Source: Azospirillum griseum (GTDB lineage Bacteria; Pseudomonadota; Alphaproteobacteria; Azospirillales; Azospirillaceae). Taken from it: a stretch of 64,000 nt of DNA. The stretch is taken from contig NZ_RXMA01000001.1 in NCBI RefSeq assembly GCF_003966125.1, positions 1 through 64,000 of the forward strand, in the 5' to 3' direction. The notes beneath the pieces were generated by a model that saw only the letters and a program-made list of their open reading frames with translations, did not search any database and was not told the DNA's origin. Both the position numbers and the translations under genes were made by a program. How positions within the stretch are numbered: the stretch's first letter is position 1; every line of letters begins with the position of its first letter. Shown here piece after piece: positions 1 to 6,826 of the stretch.

Positions 1-119
1 GGTCGGACACATGGATGCATCCTATCGACCGTCACTACGGATTTCACTCTTGCACCGGAAGGGCCGTCCACACATGGACCCGGTCGGCGAGACAGCCGAG
101 GTGGCGGGTTAGAGCAGAT

Positions 120-147
120 CGCGTTAAATCGGAATCGATTTCACGCG
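120..147. repeat. imperfect extragenic palindrome
   Basis: The arms CGCGT-T-AAATCG and CGATTT-C-ACGCG surround the loop GAAT, with one unpaired base on each side. It lies 25 bp before a second palindrome in gene-free DNA. This is typical of dispersed extragenic palindromes in alphaproteobacteria, but no second copy is visible in this window. Confidence 0.45.
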
Positions 148-172
148 TGAATCGGCTCGATCAATGAAAGCT

Positions 173-213
173 TAGAGCGCCGTGCTGAGCCACATTTTAG
201 GCACAGCGCTCTA
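173..213. repeat. imperfect palindrome, possible terminator or extragenic repeat
   Basis: The left arm TAGAGCGC-C-GTGC pairs with the right arm GCAC-A-GCGCTCTA across a 15-base loop. No T-run follows on either strand, so a dispersed extragenic repeat is a better guess than an intrinsic terminator. It is the last structured element before the CRISPR array. Confidence 0.45.
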
Positions 214-242
214 GTGCGTCAAATCTAGCGCAAAAACATTCG

Positions 243-739
243 GTTGCGGCTGGACCCCGATCCCCCAGCGGCTACAATCCTGGAATGTGGTTGAATCCCA
301 CGCCGCAGTTGCGGCTGGACCCCGATCCCCCAGCGGCTACAATAGAGAAGGAGCTCGTCGCCCTGCGCAAGGCGTTGCGGCTGGACCTCGATCCCCCAGC
401 GGCTACAATGCAGAAAAAGAGCGTCGGGCCGAATGGCGCGTTGCGGCTGGACCCCGATCCCCCAGCGGCTACAATAAGAAATGTGCGGAAGCACAAGACG
501 AGCCAGTTGCGGCTGGACCCCGATCCCCCAGCGGCTACAATCGTCGGCGCGCTCTTCATGGACATGGGGACGTTGCGGCTGGACCCCGATCCCCCAGCGG
601 CTACAATTTCCACCCGGTGGCGGTCGTGACGTTGGCGGTTGCGGCTGGACCCCGATCCCCCAGCGGCTACAATGGCGCTGGTCGGCATGCGCAACGCCGA
701 GCGGTTGCGGCTGGACCCCGATCCCCCAGCGGCTACAAT
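243..739 (+). CRISPR. type II-C CRISPR array, 8 repeats and 7 spacers
   Basis: Thirty-six-base repeats begin at 243, 308, 374, 440, 506, 572, 638 and 704. Each starts GTTGCGGCTGGACC and ends CAGCGGCTACAAT; the third copy has a single change (T at 388). The first spacer is 29 bp and the other six are 30 bp. The GTTG...CTACAAT ends resemble Neisseria-type II-C repeats, in which mature crRNAs carry the 5' part of the repeat after the spacer. That orientation, the complementary tracrRNA at 5718 and the + strand terminator directly after the last repeat all point to transcription on +, towards cas2 and convergent with the cas genes. I saw no spacer matching another part of this window. Confidence 0.97.
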
Positions 740-742
740 AGG

Positions 743-790
743 TTCCCGGATAACGCGTTGATGCAAAACGCTTTATCCGGGAATTTTTCT
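743..790 (+). terminator. intrinsic terminator of the CRISPR array
   Basis: An 11-bp stem (743-753 with 773-783) encloses a second 5-bp stem (755-759 with 767-771) and is followed by five T residues at 784-788. It lies four bases after the last repeat and before the convergent cas2 stop. There is no T-run on the opposite side, so it works in the + direction only, which supports + strand transcription of the array. Confidence 0.8.
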
Positions 791-814
791 GTGGGAAACC
801 GCTGATCCAGCCCG

Positions 815-1144
815 CTACAACAGCTTGAACTGTTCGTGTTTCGCGCCGGGTTCTTCCTTTGTTCGCGCTTCCAGGCACACCATGGTCTGGTATTGGCGGT
901 CGGTGAAGGTCAGGATTTGCACCTTTCCGCGCTTTGGCACGTTGGATCGGATGCGCCCGATTCGCGCCTCGACCTGCGGGGCACCGGCGCAAAAGCGCAG
1001 GTAGACGCTGAATTGCGACATTTCGAACCCCTCGTCCAACAGGAAATTGCGAAAATTCGTCGCTGCTTTCCGGTCGGATTTGGTCACGGTGGGCAGATCA
1101 AACATCACCATCATCCACATGAGACGATACGCGCTGAGCGCCAT
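815..1144 (-). CDS. cas2: CRISPR-associated endonuclease Cas2
   Basis: This 109-aa protein is the small dimeric partner of Cas1 in the spacer-acquisition complex. It shows the ferredoxin-like Cas2 pattern: a hydrophobic first strand ending in the conserved aspartate (MVMFDLP, near residue 15), then a segment with NFLLDEGFEMSQFSVYLR-like character and a basic middle region. The ATG at 1144 was chosen because the frame upstream of it does not look like protein and lies inside cas1. The gene overlaps the end of cas1 by 47 bp, and its stop lies about 25 bp from the array terminator. The gene order cas9-cas1-cas2 without csn2 or cas4 defines subtype II-C. Confidence 0.93.
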   Translation of the reverse strand: MALSAYRLMWMMVMFDLPTVTKSDRKAATNFRNFLLDEGFEMSQFSVYLRFCAGAPQVEARIGRIRSNVPKRGKVQILTFTDRQYQTMVCLEARTKEEPGAKHEQFKLL

Positions 1145-2081
1145 GCGCGCCTCCCTTGCCACGGTGAGCGGGAACGAGATCCAGCGGCAGCGGCGACAGC
1201 GGCAGGTCCAGACCCTGCCGTTCGCCCAACAACATGTGCGCCAGCGACGAGGCCAGCCGGAACAGGCAGGTTGCCAGCGGGGTGACTCCGGCCTCCGTCC
1301 GCAAATCCTGGACCAGGATGCCCGCCAACGCGCGTTTGGTGTCCCGATCCACCGCCAGGCACCCATCGGCGACCAGCCGATGCACGAGCAGGTCCACCAG
1401 CGGCCGGAACGGTTCCATCAGATCATCAACCAGACACATGGGGTTGGAGCGGTTGGAATGCTTCAGCCCCAAGGTTGGGTGCAGACCGGCGGCGGCGACC
1501 GCGCGGGCCGTGCCGCCGCGCAGGACGGCGTAGCCATAATTCAGCAGACCGTTGATTCCCGGCTCGTCGCTGTCGCGGCGGAAATCCGCCCCGAACAGCA
1601 ACGGCCAGTAACGGCGCGCCGCCTGCGCCTCGATGTTGTCGGGATCGCCGGAGCGCAGTTTGCGGGCCAGCTCGGCAAAGGCCCCCGACGGCTGGCCCAG
1701 CGCCTCCAGCACCGCACCCTGGTTGCGCACCTTGGCCCGGGCGATGGCCTGCCACAGCCGGTTCTTGAAGGCGTCGGTGGTGTCGGCCTGCGCCCGCATC
1801 CGTTGGGCCTGGACATGATGCCCGTCCACCGGCCACAGGATCGCCGCCGGGCTGAAGTTCCGCCCGCACAGCACCACCGCGCATTCCCGTTCCAGCAGGG
1901 CCAGCAACAGGTTGTTGGAATAGGTCAGCCCGTGCGCCGAGCCGATCAGCACGGCGATGTCGTCCAGCGGGACGCGGCCGATTTCCGCGCCGCGCGTGGA
2001 CACCACCATGAATCCCCGGTCGAGCGACAGATGCCGCCCGTCCTCCGCCACCTCGATGACGATCGACGCCGCGCTGCTCAT
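1098..2081 (-). CDS. cas1: CRISPR-associated integrase Cas1
   Basis: This 327-aa protein catalyses spacer integration together with Cas2. The metal-binding residues expected of the family are present: Glu151 (in DPDNIEAQAA), His208 (in GLKHSNRSNP) and the Asp220/Glu223 pair (in VDDLMEPFRP). The length and the two-domain layout (beta-rich N-terminus, helical catalytic C-terminus) are normal for type II Cas1. I start at the ATG at 2081, four bases after the cas9 stop, rather than at an upstream codon inside cas9. The tight spacing to cas9 and the overlap with cas2 indicate one transcript. Confidence 0.95.
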   Translation of the reverse strand: MSSAASIVIEVAEDGRHLSLDRGFMVVSTRGAEIGRVPLDDIAVLIGSAHGLTYSNNLLLALLERECAVVLCGRNFSPAAILWPVDGHHVQAQRMRAQADTTDAFKNRLWQAIARAKVRNQGAVLEALGQPSGAFAELARKLRSGDPDNIEAQAARRYWPLLFGADFRRDSDEPGINGLLNYGYAVLRGGTARAVAAAGLHPTLGLKHSNRSNPMCLVDDLMEPFRPLVDLLVHRLVADGCLAVDRDTKRALAGILVQDLRTEAGVTPLATCLFRLASSLAHMLLGERQGLDLPLSPLPLDLVPAHRGKGGAHGAQRVSSHVDDGDV

Positions 2082-2085
2082 GGGG

Positions 2086-5000
2086 TCACTCCATCGGGCC
2101 GTTGTCGTGGACATACCCCAGCGGATCGACGCCAGCGGGGCGGGCCTGGGCCTTCCGCAGCGCGTCGGGGGAGGCGTAGCGGTATTTGAACGGGTCGTTC
2201 TTGTCGGCGTCGCGCGCCTTCAACGCCCCCGCCTCGTGGTGGGCGGCCAGCGTGATCTGCCCCTCCGAAAATTTGACCACCCGCATGATTTGGCGGTCGG
2301 GCGCGACGCCCAGCGCCAGCGTGTCGCCCTTGAACAGGCGGAACAGCGGCGTTCCCAGGTCGCCCGCCACCCGCCGCCCGGCCCATTCCAGGAAGGGGCG
2401 GCCATCTTCGGCCCGCGACGCCCCGGTTTCCGCCAGCCAGGCCCGGTGAAGCTGGTACGCCTCATAGGTGCTGACGATTCGCCCGGTCCAGCGCCCGCGC
2501 CCATCGCGGAGGATCTCGTACCAGGCGTTGCTGTCGCCCTTGTAGAGCTTGAACACCGACCCCGCCGAATCGCGAATCGGGATCGGGCTGCCCAACGTGT
2601 CGAGCATCCGCACGCGGCGCACGACGCCCCCGGTCCATTCAAAGCCGCTCAGCGCCTGTTCAAAGCTGCGGCCCTGCGCCGCTTCGCTCTCGACATGGGC
2701 CTTCAGCGCGGCCTTGAGACGGTCGTCGCGGATGTTGTCCAGATCCTTGGCGGTCAGGTTCGACAGCGGCTTGCGCGTCACCACCTGGTGCAGGCCGTTG
2801 GCCAGGGTGCCGACCGGGCCATAGGCGGTGTCGTTGTGCATGCGGGTTTGCCAGCCATGTTCGGCCTTGTGGGAGACGATGATCCCGCGCGCCAGGTTGC
2901 GCACCTGATCGCCAAACGACTCGGTGCTGACCCCGTCGAACGGATCGGGCAGACCATCGAACAGCCGTTCCAGCTCCTTGTTCTCCGCCCGTTCCGCCGC
3001 CTCGGCCACGCGCTGCACCAGCCGTTGATCGATGACGCCCAGAACGGCGGCGTCGATGGCGTGGTGGCGGTGGTCGCAACGGTTTTTCAGGTTGGCATCG
3101 GACAGGATCGCGTTCAGCCCCCAACGCGCCCGCAGCAGCGCCGTCAAGCGCCCCGGTGCCACCCGGACCTTTTCCAACGGGATGACGCTGCCCAGATAGA
3201 TTCGGGCGATCTTCGACAGATGCCGGGTTTCGTTGAGCTGGCGGGCCAGAAAGCCCTTGTCGCCGTTGAAGCGTTCCATGGCGTCGGGCAGGAAGCGCCA
3301 GCGCTTGTTCTTGGGCAGCAGTTCGGCGCGCGCCAGGATGCCGTCCCAGTCATAGGGGTCCACCGGGGCGACGCCGAACGCCTCCCACGGCGTGCGGTTG
3401 CGTTTGAAGCGGTTGGCGGAGCGGAAACAGACGATCTTGTTGTCGGCCCCGTCGCTCAGGGTCTTGCTGAAGGGCAGGATGTGGTCAATGTCCACCTCGC
3501 CGTTGAACAGCTGCGCCTTGCCCATCAGCTTGCCGGTGTAAACGCACAGGCGGTCATCGCCGTGCTTGGGCAGCTCCTCCCACAGGCGCAGGCGCAGCAG
3601 CGCCTCGCCCTTCACCGGGATGCCCAGTGCGCGCAGCTCCGCCGCCCGCGCCTCGTTCCTTTTCTGGTTCAGCGCCTGGTCCTTCTGGGTCCTTTCGCGT
3701 TCGTCGCGGCTTTGCTTCAGGTCGCGCGCCAGTTCGACGACGATTTCCTCCGGCTTGCCCCAGCGGGCGATGATGGCGTTGACCAGCCGCCGCAGCTCGT
3801 TCAGCCCGATGTGAACGGTGGGGTTGGGAAAGCGCCCGAGTCGCCGCTCCGGCGGGTCATTGGCTTCGCCCGTGCCAAAGGCGATGAAGCGCTCCAGCGG
3901 TTCGCCGTAATAGGGCAGGAAGTCCAGCAGCCGGTCAGGGCGGAAATCGGAGTGATGCAGGCCCACCGCCTCCACCGCCTCGCTGTAATCCAGATGGCGG
4001 TCGCGCATTTCCGGCACCACCAGCTCCAGCGCCTTTTCGCTCAGACGGCAATGGCCATCGGGCAGGCCGGGGCGTTCGGCGATCAGGGTCGCCAGTTCCC
4101 AATCCAAGCCCAGATCGGACACCAGCCACGCCGCCAATTCCCCTTCATCCTCGGTGTCGAGCAGGCGGCCGACGATCTCCCGCTGGCGCTGGGGGGAAAA
4201 ATCATGCCAGGCCGCGCCGATTCGCCGCCGCTTTCCCTTCTCCGCCGCCAGCACGTCGGCCACGGCGTCGCCCTTCAGCCGGTCGCGCTTGTCGTCCTCC
4301 AGATTGATCTTGGTGTCGGGTGGCAGGCCCAGATCCTTGGCCAACGCCTTGAAGGTCATATCGCCCTTGTGGCACAGCCGGTCGAACAGGCGGGAATGCT
4401 CCTCGGCGGACAGGCCCCAGGGGGCCGCGCCCTTCCGTTCAAAGCGCAGGTTGGCAAGCTCCGTCAGGATGCGGAATTGCTGGGCGATGGGCAGCGCCCA
4501 GGGTGCCCGCTCCTCCTCCGGGAACAGGGTGCATTTGCCGGGGCGCACCGGGCGCAGCGGGCGTTGGTGGAAGATGATCGACTCGATCCGGTCCCACTGC
4601 GCCGCCGTCAGATCGGGGTGATGCGGGGCCTGCGCGGCGCGGATCGCCTGGAACTCCTCCTGCACCAGGGCGCGGTCGGGGTAAAAGCCGTAGGACGCCT
4701 TGGCCCCGCTGCCGGTCAGGCGCGCGCGCACCGGCTGGCGGTTCCGGTGCCGCTCCGCCAGCCAGCACCCCAGCGTTTGGGCGTCGGCCTTTTTCAACTC
4801 CTCCTTCAGGGCGGAAATGCCGGTTTTGACCTTGCCCGCCTCGGTCTCGTCGCCGCCCGCCTTACGGTTGCTCTTGAAGCCGCGCCGCTGGTTCAAATGG
4901 AACAGGGCGCGGCCAAGCTGGTGCGCCGACACCGGCTGTTGCACCGCGCGCGCGCGCAGTTCATAGGGGTCCGTCTCCTGCCGCGCCTTGGGGTCCGTCA

Positions 5001-5298
5001 CCTCCAGCGCCTTGCGCGCGGCCTTGTCGGGCGGCATCAGGCCGCAGGCGATCAGCGTGTTCATCAGAACCGTGCGCCGCCGCAGATAGCGGTCGCGCCG
5101 CCGCCGCATCGACCGCGCCAGCCGCCGGTCTGCCGCCAACGATTCCTGGGATTTGGGATCGCGCCCATCGGGAAAAATCCGCACGCCCATGCGCCGCACC
5201 CGGCAAGGCTGCCCCTCGCCGTTCAGGTCGAGCAGACAGAAACCGATGCTGTTGGTCCCGAGATCGAGCGACAGGCGGTAGCGGAGACGCTTGGACAT
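2086..5298 (-). CDS. cas9: type II-C Cas9 RNA-guided endonuclease
   Basis: At 1070 aa this is the size of the compact II-C group. RuvC-I contains Asp12 (LDLGTNSIG), followed by the arginine-rich bridge helix at about 56-78. RuvC-II has Glu522 (EIVVELARDL). The HNH domain has VDIDHILPF with catalytic His606 and Asn629. RuvC-III has His746/Asp749 (DHRHHAIDA). The C-terminal part (about 780-1070) should hold the wedge and PAM-interacting domains; its specificity cannot be read from sequence. All catalytic residues are intact, so the nuclease is predicted to be active. A GGGGGA Shine-Dalgarno candidate lies about 10 bases before the ATG. An intrinsic terminator sits only about 25 bases upstream of the start, so expression may depend on read-through. 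Confidence 0.98.
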   Translation of the reverse strand: MSKRLRYRLSLDLGTNSIGFCLLDLNGEGQPCRVRRMGVRIFPDGRDPKSQESLAADRRLARSMRRRRDRYLRRRTVLMNTLIACGLMPPDKAARKALEVTDPKARQETDPYELRARAVQQPVSAHQLGRALFHLNQRRGFKSNRKAGGDETEAGKVKTGISALKEELKKADAQTLGCWLAERHRNRQPVRARLTGSGAKASYGFYPDRALVQEEFQAIRAAQAPHHPDLTAAQWDRIESIIFHQRPLRPVRPGKCTLFPEEERAPWALPIAQQFRILTELANLRFERKGAAPWGLSAEEHSRLFDRLCHKGDMTFKALAKDLGLPPDTKINLEDDKRDRLKGDAVADVLAAEKGKRRRIGAAWHDFSPQRQREIVGRLLDTEDEGELAAWLVSDLGLDWELATLIAERPGLPDGHCRLSEKALELVVPEMRDRHLDYSEAVEAVGLHHSDFRPDRLLDFLPYYGEPLERFIAFGTGEANDPPERRLGRFPNPTVHIGLNELRRLVNAIIARWGKPEEIVVELARDLKQSRDERERTQKDQALNQKRNEARAAELRALGIPVKGEALLRLRLWEELPKHGDDRLCVYTGKLMGKAQLFNGEVDIDHILPFSKTLSDGADNKIVCFRSANRFKRNRTPWEAFGVAPVDPYDWDGILARAELLPKNKRWRFLPDAMERFNGDKGFLARQLNETRHLSKIARIYLGSVIPLEKVRVAPGRLTALLRARWGLNAILSDANLKNRCDHRHHAIDAAVLGVIDQRLVQRVAEAAERAENKELERLFDGLPDPFDGVSTESFGDQVRNLARGIIVSHKAEHGWQTRMHNDTAYGPVGTLANGLHQVVTRKPLSNLTAKDLDNIRDDRLKAALKAHVESEAAQGRSFEQALSGFEWTGGVVRRVRMLDTLGSPIPIRDSAGSVFKLYKGDSNAWYEILRDGRGRWTGRIVSTYEAYQLHRAWLAETGASRAEDGRPFLEWAGRRVAGDLGTPLFRLFKGDTLALGVAPDRQIMRVVKFSEGQITLAAHHEAGALKARDADKNDPFKYRYASPDALRKAQARPAGVDPLGYVHDNGPME

Positions 5299-5321
5299 GA
5301 TGGACTTTCCCCCAAGGCTGT

Positions 5322-5369
5322 GAGAAAAAGAAATGGGCGATGAACCTGTTCCAGAGGTTCATCGCCCAT
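5322..5369 (-). terminator. intrinsic terminator in the cas9 leader
   Basis: This is a perfect 15-bp stem (5333-5347 with 5355-5369) with a 7-base loop. On the - strand it is followed by a T-rich run (TTTCTTTTTCTC, down to about 5322). The opposite side has no T-run, so it acts on - strand transcription. It lies between the promoter-like boxes at 5464-5491 and the cas9 ATG at 5298, with no other promoter visible in the remaining 24 to 34 bases. Confidence 0.8.
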
Positions 5370-5457
5370 AAGTGGCAGCTTGTTGCCTGCGGCTACGGGT
5401 GACGTTGAATCGCCTGAGAGGCGAGTTCACCTCAGCCAGTTCTATATTATGATGATG
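5322..5457 (-). ncRNA. candidate structured leader RNA of cas9
   Basis: If transcription starts near 5457, a - strand RNA of about 135 nt would end at the intrinsic terminator at 5322-5369. It could fold into an outer GGTGA/TCACC stem (5427-5431 with 5398-5402) around a 6-bp hairpin (5410-5424), then a small GGCA/TGCC hairpin, then the terminator. There is no reading frame with coding character. It may be a stand-alone small RNA, an attenuator, or both. A short segment (5381-5396) resembles a collapsed anti-repeat, GTAGCCGC-AG-GCAAC. The structure and role are inferred from sequence only. Confidence 0.5.
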
Positions 5458-5462
5458 CGCAG

Positions 5463-5506
5463 CACGATACCGCCCTCCCTTGTCTCGTCAACAAGAAGGT
5501 ATCGTG
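5463..5506. promoter_or_regulatory. inverted repeat flanking the cas9 leader promoter
   Basis: CACGATACC at 5463-5471 and its exact reverse complement GGTATCGTG at 5498-5506 are separated by 26 bp. They bracket the -35 and -10 boxes of the leader promoter, one arm covering the -10. The layout fits an operator bound by a dimer or by two dimers, but no partner protein is evident. Confidence 0.4.
5464..5491 (-). promoter_or_regulatory. promoter-like boxes for the cas9 leader
   Basis: On the - strand, TTGACG (5491-5486) is followed after 16 bases by TATCGT (5469-5464), close to a sigma-70 promoter, with a start expected near 5457. The -10 box lies inside one arm of a 9-bp inverted repeat (5463-5471 and 5498-5506) that flanks the promoter and could bind a regulator. 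The tracrRNA gene has similar boxes. Confidence 0.5.
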
Positions 5507-5662
5507 TCGCTGCGTGGGAGTCAATCCCCCCATACTCACATGCCGCCGCTATAAAGTTTGCCTTTGCTTTTCATCAGGCGTGGCATACAAAAAAGCATCA
5601 TACAGTCGTCCTGCATCCGAGGACGTGAGTATGTTGCGGTCGGACCTCAATTTTCAACCCAC

Positions 5663-5691
5663 TTGACGCGTTGCGCAAGGCATGACATCGT
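5663..5691 (+). promoter_or_regulatory. promoter-like boxes for the tracrRNA
   Basis: TTGACG (5663-5668) is followed after 17 bases by CATCGT (5686-5691), predicting a start near 5698, about 20 bases before the anti-repeat. The -35 box is identical to, and the -10 box one base different from, those in front of the cas9 leader. The -10 is a weak match to consensus. Confidence 0.4.
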
Positions 5692-5717
5692 CGCAGTGGA
5701 ATGACAATTTCCTTGCT

Positions 5718-5817
5718 TAGCCGCTGGGGGATCGGGGTCCTTCCGTTAACACGTCATGGGGGTTCGCCCCTGATGGCACAAGATGTGCGGCGGGCTTCGG
5801 CCCGCCGCGTTCTTTTT
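5718..5817 (+). ncRNA. tracrRNA
   Basis: The stretch 5718-5740 is exactly complementary to 23 bases of the CRISPR repeat. After a 2x2 mismatch loop the pairing resumes with CCG and, past one bulged base, with the GTTG start of the repeat (5743-5750). This interrupted duplex is the hallmark of a tracrRNA anti-repeat, not of a stray repeat copy. A stem-loop with a TTCG loop follows (about 5753-5777). A perfect 9-bp GC stem (5787-5795 with 5800-5808), also with a TTCG loop, then leads into TTCTTTTT, an intrinsic terminator ending near 5817. The gene is on +, divergent from cas9. The exact 5' end is unknown; promoter-like boxes suggest about 5698. Confidence 0.88.
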
Positions 5818-5836
5818 GGGGATGGCCCGCCCTGGA

Positions 5837-6685
5837 TCAATGATGGCGGGTGAAGGTGGGATTGCCGGCGCGCCACTGGTCGGCCTTCGCCGTCAGCATG
5901 TCGCCGATCGGCTTGCGCAGGTCCGCCTCGCCGGTCGCATCCCACAGATCGGACAGCACCCGGTTGATCTCGACCAGCAGCTCCAGCACCCGTTCAAACG
6001 TGATCTGCGTCTCGGCAGGCAGCGCCAGGAACCGCGCCGTCAGCGCCAGCGGCCGCGCCGCCCGGGACAGGTCCGACCGGGACCGGTCCGATTGCGCGGC
6101 GGGCGGCTCCGGCGGTGGCAGCGCCAGCGGGGCCGACCGCTTGAGCCGCGTCGTCCGCAGGGCGGCGTCCACCGGCCTGCCCTGGCGCAGGGCGTCCAGG
6201 GCGGCGTCGGTCAAGGCCCTGCGAACCCGGCTTTCCTCCACCCCTGCCGCGTGCCGCGCCCGTTGATCGATGGCGTCCAGGTCGGCCTTGGTCAGCGCCG
6301 GGGCGGGCGGCGGGGGCGGCAGAGCCTTGCCGCTGGTCACGGCGTCGAACACCTCGACCATGGCGATCAGCAGTTCAACACCCGCCGGAAGGTCGGTCTT
6401 GCCACCCAGATAAAGCGCCTGCTTCTTGTTGAAGGCCATCCCCGTGCTCGGGCGTCCACCAGCACTTCCACGTCCAGGTTTCGACGCACGGTGCGTCGAA
6501 ACCCTTCCAAACCGCTCCAGAGCGATGCGATGGCGCTCAGCCAGTTGACGAAGGTCCTGGACCTTGGCGTACCCCAGGGCCGCAGCCAGCTTCACATCGG
6601 TGACGCGTGGCTCATTGTCGATGATGATGATGTCGGTGGTGGTAATCGCGGGCAGCACTTGCCCGTTGTCGCCCATGTCATCCAT
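5837..6685 (-). CDS. phage antirepressor-like / regulatory protein
   Basis: This is a 282-aa protein. Its N-terminal third (about residues 20-100) has the pattern DNEPRVTDVKLAAALGY, then QLAERHRIALERFG, then a GRP..KKQAL segment. That is the arrangement seen in phage regulatory/antirepressor-like proteins that read a small N-terminal DNA-binding fold followed by a conserved KQAL helix. The middle carries a proline-rich linker (GKALPPPPPAPAL). The C-terminal part is helical and unrecognised. It is divergent from the membrane-protein gene at 6827 and lies just beyond the tracrRNA terminator, marking the start of the phage-like segment. The family assignment is by pattern only, so the target and role are unknown. 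Confidence 0.6.
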   Translation of the reverse strand: MDDMGDNGQVLPAITTTDIIIIDNEPRVTDVKLAAALGYAKVQDLRQLAERHRIALERFGRVSTHRASKPGRGSAGGRPSTGMAFNKKQALYLGGKTDLPAGVELLIAMVEVFDAVTSGKALPPPPPAPALTKADLDAIDQRARHAAGVEESRVRRALTDAALDALRQGRPVDAALRTTRLKRSAPLALPPPEPPAAQSDRSRSDLSRAARPLALTARFLALPAETQITFERVLELLVEINRVLSDLWDATGEADLRKPIGDMLTAKADQWRAGNPTFTRHH

Positions 6686-6826
6686 GGCGATAGCCCCTAG
6701 TTCGGCATTGCCGACGGAGGACCACTTCTTAAGGCAGCCCTGGCGCCGGGGGCTAAGAACCTGACTAGGACAGGCCGGAATATTCCCCTTACGGGTGTTG
6801 TATTATCCGACCCCCGGCAAAGGGGT

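Larger units (their letters stand above)
1..242. other. gene-free flank left of the CRISPR array
   Basis: I see no credible reading frame here. The stretch holds two imperfect palindromes (120-147 and 173-213) and then a short AT-richer segment running into the first CRISPR repeat at 243. If the array is transcribed on the + strand, as its terminator suggests, this is the leader side, but I could not pick a convincing promoter. Confidence 0.5.

Noticed and set aside
803..821. Degenerate CRISPR repeat at the cas2 stop (GATCC-AGC-CCGCTACAA)
   Set aside because: Only the last dozen bases resemble the repeat, the spacing does not fit the 66-bp array period, and it lies after the array terminator.
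225..992. Long frames across the CRISPR array encoding repetitive peptides
   Set aside because: They are translations of the 36-bp repeats (a multiple of three, with nearly constant 30-bp spacers), not genes.
1957..5343. 1128-aa frame on + opposite cas9
   Set aside because: An antisense shadow of the GC-rich cas9 gene, with no recognisable protein pattern; cas9 motifs are intact on -.
5322..5457. The - strand leader RNA as the tracrRNA
   Set aside because: It pairs with the repeat only in short 8- and 5-base blocks, whereas the RNA at 5718 pairs across nearly the whole repeat.
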